Source of the DNA: an uncultured Clostridium sp.
Lineage (GTDB): Bacteria; Bacillota; Clostridia; Clostridiales; Clostridiaceae
Direction: 5' to 3'
Assembly: GCA_900547475.1 (NCBI GenBank)
Contig: URGW01000017.1
Coordinates: 1-64,000, forward strand
DNA: 64,000 nucleotides
The position numbers were made by a program, and so were the translations under genes. Under the pieces are notes generated by a model. That model saw only the letters and a program-made list of their open reading frames with translations. It had not been told where the DNA came from and did not search any database. Positions 26,112 to 35,174 of the stretch are shown here, one piece after another (the first letter of the stretch is position 1; every line of letters begins with the position of its first letter).

Positions 26112-26957
26112 CTACTTATACCTAGGATTTTTAACATTTTTTATTTTCACTCCATTTTCATTAATTAAAAATGTTATTATCATATTATTATAGAAAGGCG
26201 GTCTCTTACCAACTTTAAGTCCAACTACTATTTCATATTCCTCACTACAAGGCCCATAAGTATTTACAGCCTTTGCATCCATTACTTCTGCTCTTTTTAT
26301 GCAATAAGGTGTATTCTTTCCAAACAAAGTATATACTTCACTACTTATATATTTATCTAACATAGTTATTAATGCCATTTCTATAGCACTATCTCTTTTC
26401 TTTTTTTTCTCATTCACAGCCTTCATATATTCTTGATTCTGTACTGGTGGTAATATTGGAAATGGATTAAACTTATAGTTAGTTAATTCATTTCTGCATC
26501 TTTCAAAACTATATTTATAATCTTGTACCTGTCCCCATTCTTCTAATGTATCATATTCACTAAATTTTGAATTGAATTTTACCATAATAGGTGATTCATA
26601 TAACTCTTTATTATTTTCAAAGAATAAATTATCTCCATATATTATCGCCATTAATGCTAAAGTAAGCTCTTGCCTAAATATTTTATCTCTATTAACTGTA
26701 TTACCTAAATCGTCACCATTATCAATTTCTAGTGTAATAAGTAAATATACTTTATCATCTTTTTCCCAGCTTCCCAAAACTTCATCTCTAACATTATAAT
26801 TAATCTGATCTAAATCATAATTCTTCCCTATTGATAAAAATAACTCACCACTTTCATCAGAATGTGTTAATGTGTATTTTCTTGGTAATAAGAAATTATT
26901 TGCTCCTATTTCATCTTTATAACTTACATTTAATTTATTTGGCTGAAACTTAGTCAC
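26112..26957 (-). CDS. Staygreen (SGR) family protein
   Basis: A 281-residue soluble protein. Residues 5-150 match the Staygreen domain: KLNVSYKDE, PRKYTLTHSDESGELFLSIG, RDEVLGSWE, IFRQELTLALMAIIYGD and SKFSEYDTLEEWG. In plants SGR removes Mg from chlorophyll; some bacterial homologues have been reported to do so too. The plant motif HxHxSGG is replaced here by a TLEIDNG stretch, so activity may differ. Residues 150-281 (about 130 aa) form a second domain I do not recognise. Single gene beside tRNA-Arg. Confidence 0.75.
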   Translation of the reverse strand: MTKFQPNKLNVSYKDEIGANNFLLPRKYTLTHSDESGELFLSIGKNYDLDQINYNVRDEVLGSWEKDDKVYLLITLEIDNGDDLGNTVNRDKIFRQELTLALMAIIYGDNLFFENNKELYESPIMVKFNSKFSEYDTLEEWGQVQDYKYSFERCRNELTNYKFNPFPILPPVQNQEYMKAVNEKKKKRDSAIEMALITMLDKYISSEVYTLFGKNTPYCIKRAEVMDAKAVNTYGPCSEEYEIVVGLKVGKRPPFYNNMIITFLINENGVKIKNVKNPRYK

Positions 26958-27113
26958 TATATATACCTCTTAAAAAATTTTCTTATCTTTAATTAATATA
27001 TGACTTTGTGCCTATTTAGTTTATTAATATTTTATACTTCAAATATATTACTCTCAACGTATATTTTATAGTATACTTTATTTATATTTAAAATTTTGAG
27101 GAGTGACAAAACA

Positions 27114-27833
27114 ATGATAAGAACTATAATTTGGTTTATATGGTTTATATTTAGCTTGATAATTAGCATACCATTCATGTTTAGAGTTAAATACTTAATT
27201 AAGAAAAATAGAATTAAGGAAAGTGAAGATTTAATATATAAGTGCACTAACATATGGGCAAATTCACTACTAAAATTGGCTGGAGTTAAAGTTAATGTTC
27301 ACGGAGTAGAAAACATTCCTAAGGATAAAACGGTATTATTTGTAGGTAATCACCAAGGTAACTTTGATATTCCAATATACATTACTCAAATTCCAAAAGT
27401 AATAGGATTTATTTCAAAAATAGAAGTTGAAAAAATACCACTAGTAAGAACTTGGATGAGCTTTCTACACTGTGTTTTTATGGACAGAAGTAATCTTAGA
27501 AAATCAGGTGAAGCAATAATAAAGGGCGTTAAAAATCTAAAAAATGGTCATTCAATTGTAATATTTCCTGAAGGAACTAGAAGTAAGGGTGGCCCAATAA
27601 AGGAATTTAAAGCTGGTAGTTTTAAGCTAGCTACTAAATCAAAATGTCCTATAGTACCAGTAACTATGGATGGCTCTTTTAAAGTAATGGAACATGGTAA
27701 TGGCCCTTGGATTAAACCAGCTACTGTTAATCTTTATTTCCATCCAGCAATTGAAACTTCAAATTTAACTAAAGAAGAACAAGATATTTTACCTAAAACG
27801 GTTCAAAATATAATTGCTTCAAAAATTTCTTAA
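27114..27833 (+). CDS. plsC: 1-acylglycerol-3-phosphate acyltransferase
   Basis: Second acylation in phosphatidic acid synthesis. It has 240 residues with an N-terminal hydrophobic anchor (about 5-25). The HX4D catalytic motif is NHQGNFD (about 76-82), followed by FMDRSN and FPEGTRSKGGP (block III). I choose ATG 27114, ten bases after GAGGAG. It ends at a strong terminator. Single gene. Confidence 0.9.
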   Translation: MIRTIIWFIWFIFSLIISIPFMFRVKYLIKKNRIKESEDLIYKCTNIWANSLLKLAGVKVNVHGVENIPKDKTVLFVGNHQGNFDIPIYITQIPKVIGFISKIEVEKIPLVRTWMSFLHCVFMDRSNLRKSGEAIIKGVKNLKNGHSIVIFPEGTRSKGGPIKEFKAGSFKLATKSKCPIVPVTMDGSFKVMEHGNGPWIKPATVNLYFHPAIETSNLTKEEQDILPKTVQNIIASKIS

Positions 27834-27841
27834 TAAATTTT

Positions 27842-27874
27842 AAAAGGTGAGTTAAAAACTAGCTCACCTTTTTT
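27842..27874 (+). terminator. Terminator after plsC
   Basis: AAAAGGTGAG/CTCACCTTTT followed by TTTT, eight bases past the plsC stop. Confidence 0.85.
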
Positions 27875-28269
27875 ATCTTATAATCATATAGACATATATT
27901 CCTCTGAAGGAGTTATTCTATTACAAAAAAATAGAGTACATAGGTAGACCTAACTTCCCACATACTCCATGACACAATAACACAATATTTAAAATTTAAG
28001 TAATGACTATTTCCATTGCATATTTTGAACTATTTTTCGCTAATTGTCAATTATATTTTTAAGGTATTTTTATTTTTTTTAAAATTTACCTCATAAAAAC
28101 ATTTACATTTAGTCTTATTTCAAAAATAAACAAGTATTTCATATTTTACAATAAATACTTAGTGCATTAATTATGTTTTTGCTATATACTTAATAAAGTC
28201 GATTAATTAGAATAATTATTTAAATAATTTGAAATAAATAAAAAATATATGAAAAAAAGAGGATACTAT
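27875..28269 (+). other. Long upstream region of DEAD-box gene
   Basis: About 395 bases with no supported gene. DEAD-box helicase genes of this type often have long cold-regulated leaders, and this region could be one. A TAGGT/ACCTA stem near 27940 is visible. No riboswitch class is recognised. Confidence 0.35.
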
Positions 28270-29880
28270 ATGACGAAATTAACATTTAATGATTTAGGCT
28301 TAAAGGAGAGTTTAGTAAAAGCTATAGATGATTTAGGCTTTACTACTCCATCTCCAATTCAAGCTGAAGCAATTCCAGTTGCCCTTTTAGGTAACGATAT
28401 TATAGGTCAAGCTCAAACTGGTACAGGAAAAACAGCTGCATTTGGTCTACCTATGATAAACAATTTAAAAATAAAAAATGCTATTGGCTCAATAATCTTA
28501 GCTCCAACAAGAGAATTAGCAATACAAGTTCACGATGAATTAGTAAAATTAACTAAGTACGAAAAATTAAACATCGTTGCTGTATATGGTGGAGCACCTA
28601 TTCATCTTCAAGCTAGAGATTTAAAAAGAGCTAACATAGTAGTTGGTACTCCAGGTAGAGTTTTAGACCATATAAGAAGAGGAAATTTACCTTTATCATC
28701 AGTAGAATTTTTAGTGTTAGACGAGGCTGACGAAATGCTAAACATGGGATTCATTGATGATATGGAAGAAATAATGAAGAGTATTCCAGAAGAAAGACAG
28801 ACTTTATTATTCTCTGCAACAATGCCACCTCAAATCAAGAAACTATCAAAAAAATATTTAAAAGAAGATGCACAACATATAGTTATTGCTAGAAAAGAAA
28901 TGACTGGTTCTACAATAAAACAAAACTTCTTTGAAGTTAACGGTACTCAAAGATTAGAAGCTCTTTGTAGATTAATAGATTTTGATAATCCATCAGCAGG
29001 TATCATCTTCTGCAGAACTAAAAAAGGCGTTGATGATTTAGTTGCTGCAATGCAAGCTAGAGGATACATGGTTGAAGGTATGCATGGAGATATGTCTCAA
29101 ATTCAAAGAATGAAAACTCTTGCTAAATTCAAGAACGGTTCATTAAAATTCTTAGTTGCTACAGATGTTGCTGCTAGAGGAATTGACGTTGATGGTGTAA
29201 CTCACGTATTTAACTATGAGTTACCTCAAGATATTGAATCTTATGTTCACAGAATCGGTAGAACTGGTAGAGCAGGTAGAGAAGGTACTGCTTACAGTAT
29301 AATTACTCCGAAAGAATTTGGATTCCTTAGACAAATAAAAAATGTAACTAAAGGTAATATCGAAAAAAGAAATGTACCTACAGTTCAAGAAATATATAAC
29401 GCTAAATTTAAATTAATGGCTAATGAAGTTGCATCAATAATAGAAGCTGAAGATTATTCAAAATTTGTAGATGTTGCTACTGAATTAACTGAAAATCATG
29501 ATTCTGTTAAAGTAATTGCTTCATTACTTCAAAGTCAATTTAAAAATCAATTATCTTTTGATTATTCAAGTGATAAACTTGAAGCTCCTAAATCAAGCAA
29601 AGAAAATGATGTTAGATTATTCTTCTCTGCAGGTAGAAGAGATGGCTTAACTATTAAGACATTAATAAACTATATAAAGAATAATGCTAAGGTTGGGGCA
29701 TCTCAAATAAGAGATATTGATATAATGGAAAACTTTGCATTTGTTAATGTAGACAATACAATTCACAAACAAGTTCTTGAAAAATGTACTGGTGGAAAGA
29801 TTAACAAGAGAAGAGTTAACGTTGAAGTTTCAACTAATAATAAGAAAAAAAGAAGTAATAACAGAAAAAAATCCAAGTAA
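28270..29880 (+). CDS. DEAD-box ATP-dependent RNA helicase
   Basis: A 536-residue helicase. It has the Q motif (FNDLGLKESLVKAI...PSPIQAEAIP), Walker A AQTGTGKTAA, PTRELA, the DEAD box VLDEADEML, SAT, ATDVAARGIDV and HRIGRTGRAGREG. The C-terminal third (about 430-520, RRDGLTIKTLINYI...IDIMENFAFV) is a DbpA-type RNA-binding domain, then a basic tail (NKKKRSNNRKKSK). It may remodel rRNA or mRNA, especially in the cold. ATG 28270, seven bases after AGAGG, is preferred to ATG 28249. Confidence 0.9.
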   Translation: MTKLTFNDLGLKESLVKAIDDLGFTTPSPIQAEAIPVALLGNDIIGQAQTGTGKTAAFGLPMINNLKIKNAIGSIILAPTRELAIQVHDELVKLTKYEKLNIVAVYGGAPIHLQARDLKRANIVVGTPGRVLDHIRRGNLPLSSVEFLVLDEADEMLNMGFIDDMEEIMKSIPEERQTLLFSATMPPQIKKLSKKYLKEDAQHIVIARKEMTGSTIKQNFFEVNGTQRLEALCRLIDFDNPSAGIIFCRTKKGVDDLVAAMQARGYMVEGMHGDMSQIQRMKTLAKFKNGSLKFLVATDVAARGIDVDGVTHVFNYELPQDIESYVHRIGRTGRAGREGTAYSIITPKEFGFLRQIKNVTKGNIEKRNVPTVQEIYNAKFKLMANEVASIIEAEDYSKFVDVATELTENHDSVKVIASLLQSQFKNQLSFDYSSDKLEAPKSSKENDVRLFFSAGRRDGLTIKTLINYIKNNAKVGASQIRDIDIMENFAFVNVDNTIHKQVLEKCTGGKINKRRVNVEVSTNNKKKRSNNRKKSK

Positions 29881-29920
29881 AAAAAAGATAAGGAAGTAAC
29901 TACTTCCTTATCTTTTTTTT
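29878..29920. terminator. Bidirectional terminator
   Basis: AAGATAAGGAAGTA and its complement with long A/T runs close the helicase gene. The hairpin overlaps the 3' end of the convergent 101-residue gene. Confidence 0.85.
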
Positions 29921-30205
29921 AACACCTTCAATTAAATATTCTAAATGACTTACATCAAAGTTTGATCTCTTTATCATCTTTAATCGTTCTTCTGCTCTTT
30001 TTATAGCTTCTAAAGCCTCTGAAGAATCCTTTCCTTTAATAGCACTATTTGCATACTCTATTAGATAATCTACCTTTAATGCCATTTCTGCTAAGTCTTC
30101 TCTATCTTCATTTACTAGTTCAATTAAAAGATCATATACTTTTGGTGATACCTTATTTCTAGAATCTCTTAATAAATTATTATTTCTACTAGTTATTTTA
30201 GCCAT
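29900..30205 (-). CDS. Helical 101-residue protein, unknown
   Basis: I do not recognise a family. The protein is soluble and mostly helical (LLIELVNEDREDLAEMALKVDYLIEYANSAI, EALEAIKRAEERLKMIKR), with a basic C-terminus. A GGAGGTAA ribosome binding site precedes the ATG. It may be a small clostridial conserved protein. Confidence 0.6.
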   Translation of the reverse strand: MAKITSRNNNLLRDSRNKVSPKVYDLLIELVNEDREDLAEMALKVDYLIEYANSAIKGKDSSEALEAIKRAEERLKMIKRSNFDVSHLEYLIEGVKKKIRK

Positions 30206-30264
30206 TACTTTACCTCCGAAAGTATTATATTTATTAGTTCATCTTATTATATTATAACTTATGC

Positions 30265-31155
30265 CTAATAAATATACTCAGAAAATATTGAGGCAAAGCT
30301 TTCTATCCCCATAGGATATATTCTAACCCTTTTTAATTGATATAAGCCATCACCTATAGAGCTTATTCCTCCTTGGGTAGTAGTCGCAGCCTTAATACCT
30401 AATTCTTTTTCAATCTCAATAGTTTCATCATTATATTTCCCAACAGGATAACATAAATAACTCGCATCTGATCCTATATTATTTCTTAAGAAATCCTGCC
30501 CTCTTTTAATAGCATCGTAAGCATCTTCCCTAGATAACTTGTCTAATTCTAAATGATTAGCTGTATGATTTTGTATTGACATTCCAGCTGATTGCATTTC
30601 CTTTAACATGTCTGAAGACATATAATATCCATCATCTACTCCATCCGTTATAACAAAGAACGTAGCCTTTAACCCATGATTTTTTAATGTTGGAAAAGCA
30701 CTAGTATAGTTATCAGAATAACCATCATCAAAGGTTATTACTACAGGCCTTTTAGGTACTTTTCCTGTTTCCATAGCTTCTAAGGCCTCATCTAAATTCA
30801 TTGCAGTAAATTCATTTGCTTCTAGCCACGCCATTTGCTCTTCAAACATACTTGGTGGTACTAATAAATTATTATTAGGATCATCATCACTTATAGAATG
30901 ATACATAAGAATGGGGATTCTAACTTCTTCTGGTGCAATATTTATGTACTCAACTTCCTTTTCTTCTACTTTACTTTCTTCTTCCTTATTTTCTTCTTGA
31001 GTATCTTCTTCCACATTTTCATTATTATTATCAGTTTGTTGTTCTTCATTTTTAGTTGTATCTAATTGCTTATTATTTTCTTCACTTTTTCCACAAGAAA
31101 CAATTCCAAAAATCATTAACAACATAAATGATATTATCAATAAAAATTTTTTCAT
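30265..31155 (-). CDS. Polysaccharide deacetylase lipoprotein
   Basis: A 296-residue exported enzyme. There is a signal peptide with lipobox FGIVSC (Cys21), then an acidic Glu/Asn-rich linker (about 22-75), then a NodB-fold deacetylase. Catalytic motifs are VVITFDDGYSDNY (motif 1, Asp pair), NHTANHLELDKL (motif 2, His pair) and LCYPVGKYND (motif 3). Likely substrates are peptidoglycan or surface GlcNAc polymers. AAGGAG precedes the ATG. A 17-bp inverted repeat sits 21 bases upstream of the start. Confidence 0.88.
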   Translation of the reverse strand: MKKFLLIISFMLLMIFGIVSCGKSEENNKQLDTTKNEEQQTDNNNENVEEDTQEENKEEESKVEEKEVEYINIAPEEVRIPILMYHSISDDDPNNNLLVPPSMFEEQMAWLEANEFTAMNLDEALEAMETGKVPKRPVVITFDDGYSDNYTSAFPTLKNHGLKATFFVITDGVDDGYYMSSDMLKEMQSAGMSIQNHTANHLELDKLSREDAYDAIKRGQDFLRNNIGSDASYLCYPVGKYNDETIEIEKELGIKAATTTQGGISSIGDGLYQLKRVRIYPMGIESFASIFSEYIY

Positions 31156-31175
31156 AATTTTTTCTCCTTATTTTT

Positions 31176-31220
31176 TATTTACAAAAATAATTTTAACTTA
31201 AATAATTATTTTTGTAAATA
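31176..31220. repeat. 17-bp perfect inverted repeat upstream of deacetylase
   Basis: Arms at 31176-31192 and 31204-31220 are exact complements around an 11-base spacer. They contain TATTTACAAAAATAATT. The position, just upstream of the ribosome binding site, fits an operator or a 5'-UTR hairpin controlling the deacetylase. Confidence 0.6.
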
Positions 31221-31754
31221 AATTACTTTTTCTTTTGTTTGCAATATTTATTTTTGTAACCTTCATAAAGTATTGTTTTCAAAAACACATAAAAATATTT
31301 TCATACTTTTTATTTGTTTACTTAATTGTTATAACTATTTAAAAAATATTATTATAGTATATTATTACCTATTATTTTATTGTTTTATTATTAATTATGG
31401 ATATAAATATTGTTTTATTAATTTTTATTCTATAATTGATTTTCTCTATCTTTCTTAAAAATATTTTTTATAATTCAAAATATTTTTAATTTTACAATAA
31501 AAGAAATATTTATTTTATTATATTTCTTTTTACTTTTTCTGGATTTTATTTTTAGAAATATTTTCTTTGAAACAGATGGAGTAAATATTTTTACAATTAA
31601 TTACATGTATAAATTATACTTTTATTCTAATAAAAGTATTTGATATTTTTTTGTAGTTTAATCTGTTTTTTTTATATATTTTGTATATTTTTTTCGTTTA
31701 TTAACACTTTTTTATATAATATAATTTCTATTGGATAGTTAATTTAAAGGTAAT
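31221..31754. other. AT-rich gene desert
   Basis: About 530 bases without a believable gene. It contains two further inverted repeats: AAAGAAATAT/ATATTTCTTT (about 31499-31532) and ACTTTTAT/AATAAAAGT (about 31618-31637). TATATAAT near 31713 could be a -10 element. Confidence 0.4.
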
Positions 31755-31790
31755 AAAAAAATATCTAGCTTTTATACTAGATATTTTTTT
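31755..31790 (-). terminator. Terminator of 60-residue gene
   Basis: AAATATCTAG/CTAGATATTT with seven A and seven T flanking, just after the stop of the gene at 31804. Confidence 0.8.
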
Positions 31791-31803
31791 AAATATTTAT
31801 ATT

Positions 31804-31986
31804 TTATTTATTTTCTTGTAGCAATTTATTTAATTTATTTTGAACTAACCATAATTTTTTTTGTTTTCTATTAAATGCAACCATTTTATTTTTATTATTT
31901 TTGCTTTCATCAAGAAGTTTAATATATTTTTCATCAGCTATTTTTAATGCATCTTCAATTACTAAAAGTTCCTCTTTAGTAAACAT
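31804..31986 (-). CDS. Small 60-residue charged helical protein
   Basis: No family recognised. The sequence is Lys/Glu/Asn-rich and helical (MFTKEELLVIEDALKIADEKYIK, QNKLNKLLQENK), without membrane segments. GGAGGTGAT precedes the ATG by six bases and a good terminator follows, so I consider it a real gene. Confidence 0.65.
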   Translation of the reverse strand: MFTKEELLVIEDALKIADEKYIKLLDESKNNKNKMVAFNRKQKKLWLVQNKLNKLLQENK

Positions 31987-32105
31987 AAATTATCACCTCC
32001 AAACAATTAATTTGTACTAACTTATTATATCATAGATTACATTTAACTAAATTAAAAGTATTTTAAAGATATCAATAGTGAATAAAAATATTTTCCTCTT
32101 CAATA

Positions 32106-32140
32106 CAAAAGAGCTATTAATCCCTATTAATAGCTCCTTT
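32106..32140 (-). terminator. Terminator of phnA-like gene
   Basis: GAGCTATTAAT/ATTAATAGCTC with a four-base loop, ten bases after the stop; T-rich on the minus strand. Confidence 0.7.
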
Positions 32141-32151
32141 GTATAGAATTA

Positions 32152-32493
32152 TTATATCTTCTTTACTACTGATGATTTTAACTTCATAGCTCCAAATCCA
32201 TCAATTTTACAATCTATATCATGACCATCTGTAACATCATATAATAAACGTATATTTTTAACTTTTGTTCCTTGTTTTAATGCTGATGATGCACCTTTTA
32301 CTTTAAGATCTTTAATTATTGTAACTGTATCTCCATCGTTTAAAACATTTCCATTTGCATCTTTTATAACATTAGCTTCTTCTGCTGCTGCTTGGCTTGC
32401 TGCAGTCCACTCATGGCCACATTCTGGACATATTAAAAGGCTTCCGTCTTCATAAGTATATTCTGAATTACATTTTGGACAATTTGGTAACAT
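32152..32493 (-). CDS. yjdM: PhnA/YjdM family zinc-ribbon protein
   Basis: A 113-residue protein with an N-terminal zinc ribbon (CPKCNSEYTYEDG, CPECGHEW, four Cys at about 5-28) and the C-terminal PhnA domain (GDTVTIIKDLKVKGASSALKQGTKVKNI, IDGFGAMKLKSSVVKK). The family is annotated as alkylphosphonate utilisation, but its real role is unclear and no phn genes are nearby. Monocistronic. Confidence 0.88.
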   Translation of the reverse strand: MLPNCPKCNSEYTYEDGSLLICPECGHEWTAASQAAAEEANVIKDANGNVLNDGDTVTIIKDLKVKGASSALKQGTKVKNIRLLYDVTDGHDIDCKIDGFGAMKLKSSVVKKI

Positions 32494-32648
32494 AATTTCA
32501 TTTCCTCCATTCGCTTTTTAATAAACAATACTTTTTACTTTCTGCATCATTTATACTATCATAGTCTAATAATATTTACAAACCTAGCGATAATGGCGCA
32601 ATCATAAACTTACCTTCATAAAAATATAATTTCATTTTAAATAATATA

Positions 32649-34307
32649 CTACTTTATTAAGTTTATAATCTCATCAATCTTTTTTGCCCCAAAATATATT
32701 TGTTCATCATTTACTATTATGGCTGGTACACTCATTACTTTAAATTTATCTTTTATTTCCTTAAAGTTTGAAATATCTATCATTTCAGCTTCTACCTTTT
32801 CATTCCCTATAGCTATTCTTTGAGATGAAACTACTACATCAGGGCATAAATGACAAGATAATGATACACAAACTTTAATATTTATATCTTTGTCTATCTT
32901 CTTAATATTGTTTAAAGTTTCTTCTGATATTTGTTGTCCTGCACTTCCAAGGTTATATATAGCTAATATAAATGAATTTAATTCATGCCCCCCAGGAACT
33001 CCATGGAACTTAACACCACTATATTTGTTATCACTATCTAATAATGCTACTACTGGATACTTATCTGCATGTATCTTATTTTCAACTTCTACATTTTCAC
33101 CTTTATTATATACTTCAGCATTAACTCTCTCATCTAAATCTGCAATATCTAAAATTAAATCTCTTAACTCTATTGATTTGCTATTACTTTCATCTACTAT
33201 AGATACAAGCGTAACATTCTTTTCTAATCTAGCTAATACACCTTTTAATTGAGCTCTTAATCCATCGTTTAAAAGCTTACTTCTTTTTGATACATTATTT
33301 AAATCAGAACTCTTAACTTCTTTTTTCTCTACTTTTTTAGATTCATATTCATCTTTAATTCCAAGCTTTTCTTTTAATTTAATAACATATCTCTCTGCAG
33401 ATGTTGCTGCAATAGCACCATCTGACACTGCAGTTACTATTTGTCTTAATGCCTTTGGTCTTAAATCTCCTGCAACATATACACCTTGGATATTAGTCTC
33501 CATATTTTCATTTGTAACTATATACCCAAACTTATCAAGTTCTAAAATTCCTTTAAATAATTGACTTTGTGGTGCATATCCTACAAATACAAATATACCG
33601 AAAGAACCATCTTCCTTTTTAGCATGATACTCAAATGTTTCACCTGTTTTGTTATTAATAAACTTTGCATAGTTTATCATTTCAGTTCCGTTAGCTTCTA
33701 ATATTTCAGTATTAAATTTAACTTCAACTTTTGGATGTGCTAAAACTTTATCTGCTATTGATTTTGCACATGTAAACTCTGGTTCTCTAGCTATAACAGT
33801 AACCTTAGTTGCAAATTTAGTTAAGAACATTGCTTCTTCAGCTGCTGCAAATCCAGCTCCAATAACAAAGACTTCTAATCCTTCGAAGAATTGTCCATCA
33901 CAAGTTGAACAATAAGCTACTCCTCTACCTGTAAACTCATCTTCACCTTTAAACCCTAACTTTCTTGGTGAGGCTCCTGTAGCTATTACTACACTTCTTC
34001 CTTTTATTTCTCCTCTATCAGTTTTCAAAGTCTTTACATCACCTTCTAAACTTACTTCTAAAACTTCTGCAGACATAAAGTTTACTCCAAAATCTCCTGC
34101 TTGCTTTCTCATTTCTTCCATTAACTTTGGTCCATTACTATTTCTTGCACCAGGATAGTTTGAAATATCATAAGTCTTATTTACTTGTCCTCCAAACTCT
34201 GCCTTCTCTATAATTAACGTATTTAATTTTGCTCTACCTGCATATATTCCAGTTGAAAGCCCTGCTGGACCAGCACCAATTACTAATAAATCATATATTT
34301 TTTCCAT
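32649..34307 (-). CDS. AhpF-like NAD(P)H:peroxiredoxin reductase, permuted domain order
   Basis: A 552-residue flavoprotein. Residues 1-310 are a thioredoxin-reductase module with FAD motif GAGPAGLSTGIYAGR, redox pair CSTC (Cys133/Cys136), a second dinucleotide motif (GAGFAAAEEA) and GVYVAGDLRPKALRQIVTA. After a linker, residues about 345-552 are two thioredoxin-like folds with CHLC (Cys485/Cys488). E. coli AhpF has the same modules in reverse order. It is expected to pass electrons to AhpC, encoded just upstream at 34520 on the same strand. Confidence 0.85.
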   Translation of the reverse strand: MEKIYDLLVIGAGPAGLSTGIYAGRAKLNTLIIEKAEFGGQVNKTYDISNYPGARNSNGPKLMEEMRKQAGDFGVNFMSAEVLEVSLEGDVKTLKTDRGEIKGRSVVIATGASPRKLGFKGEDEFTGRGVAYCSTCDGQFFEGLEVFVIGAGFAAAEEAMFLTKFATKVTVIAREPEFTCAKSIADKVLAHPKVEVKFNTEILEANGTEMINYAKFINNKTGETFEYHAKKEDGSFGIFVFVGYAPQSQLFKGILELDKFGYIVTNENMETNIQGVYVAGDLRPKALRQIVTAVSDGAIAATSAERYVIKLKEKLGIKDEYESKKVEKKEVKSSDLNNVSKRSKLLNDGLRAQLKGVLARLEKNVTLVSIVDESNSKSIELRDLILDIADLDERVNAEVYNKGENVEVENKIHADKYPVVALLDSDNKYSGVKFHGVPGGHELNSFILAIYNLGSAGQQISEETLNNIKKIDKDINIKVCVSLSCHLCPDVVVSSQRIAIGNEKVEAEMIDISNFKEIKDKFKVMSVPAIIVNDEQIYFGAKKIDEIINLIK

Positions 34308-34465
34308 ATTCTCTACCTCCTATTACTTTTTAAAATATTAATAAAGCTTTATACATATAAAATTTTATTAATATTTTAAATTAAATTTTTATTATGATAA
34401 GTGATAAATAAACACACATAAAAATTACCACTTATCATAATATAACTATTAGTTATCTATAAATA

Positions 34466-34510
34466 TTAAAGGCTACATCTAAACTTTTTTCAGTTTAGAT
34501 AAAGCCTTAA
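34466..34510 (-). terminator. Hairpin between ahpC and reductase gene
   Basis: TTAAAGGCT..ATCTAAAC pairs with GTTTAGAT..AGCCTTAA, ten bases after the ahpC stop. A second inverted repeat, ATGATAAGTG/CACTTATCAT, lies at about 34395-34440. These may attenuate read-through into the reductase gene. Confidence 0.6.
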
Positions 34511-34519
34511 TATCAAATC

Positions 34520-35083
34520 TTATAGCTTACCAACTAAATCTAAGCTTGGTACTAATGTTTCTTCGCCTGGTTGCCATTTAGCTGGGCAAACTTGATCTCC
34601 ATGTTCAGCTACGAATTGAGCTGCTTGAACTTTTCTTAATAATTCTTCTGCAGTTCTTCCAATTCCTAAATCATTAACTTCATAAGCTTTTATTTCCCCT
34701 TCTGGGTTAATTACGAATGATCCTCTTAAAGCTAAACCTTCTTCTTCAATCATAACTTCAAAATCTCTAGCTAATTTACCTGTTGGATCACCTAACATTG
34801 GGAATTGAATTTTTGCAATTGTTTCTGAAGCATCCGCCCATGCTTTATGAACAAAGTGAGTATCTGTAGATACTGAATATACTTCACAACCTGCTTCTTT
34901 AAACTTAGCATAGTTATCTGCTAAATCTCCTAATTCTGTTGGGCAAACAAATGTAAAGTCTGCTGGATAGAATACAAATACTGACCAATGTCCTTTGATT
35001 GATTCTAATGTTACTTCCTTAAATTCTCCATTGTGATAAGCTTGAACTGTAAAATCTGAAACTTTTTTATTGATTAATGACAT
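34520..35083 (-). CDS. ahpC: Peroxiredoxin AhpC
   Basis: Typical 2-Cys peroxiredoxin reducing H2O2 and organic peroxides. It has 187 residues, family length. The peroxidatic Cys47 is in ADFTFVCPTE and the resolving Cys166 in HGDQVCPAKW; GSFVINPEGEIK is in the middle. The reductase partner follows downstream. The promoter carries a PerR/Fur-like operator, annotated separately. Confidence 0.95.
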   Translation of the reverse strand: MSLINKKVSDFTVQAYHNGEFKEVTLESIKGHWSVFVFYPADFTFVCPTELGDLADNYAKFKEAGCEVYSVSTDTHFVHKAWADASETIAKIQFPMLGDPTGKLARDFEVMIEEEGLALRGSFVINPEGEIKAYEVNDLGIGRTAEELLRKVQAAQFVAEHGDQVCPAKWQPGEETLVPSLDLVGKL

Positions 35084-35143
35084 ATTAATCCCCTCCTGAA
35101 ATTTATTTTCAATTGATATTTTTTATCAACTACTTCTTATAAC

Positions 35144-35174
35144 TAATAATAATTATTATTTAATAATTTGTCAA
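35144..35174 (-). promoter_or_regulatory. ahpC promoter with PerR/Fur-like operator
   Basis: Minus-strand -35 TTGACA (35174-35169), 17-bp spacer, -10 TATTAT (35151-35146). A perfect 7-1-7 palindrome TAATAAT-A-ATTATTA (35144-35158) covers the -10. It is close to the PerR/Fur consensus, so peroxide-relieved repression is likely. AT-rich sequence makes chance palindromes easier, hence moderate confidence. Confidence 0.65.

Noticed and set aside
31273..31458. 61-codon ORF in the gene desert
   Set aside because: Consists mainly of Tyr, Phe, Ile and Leu codons of AT-rich DNA with no start signal; looks random.
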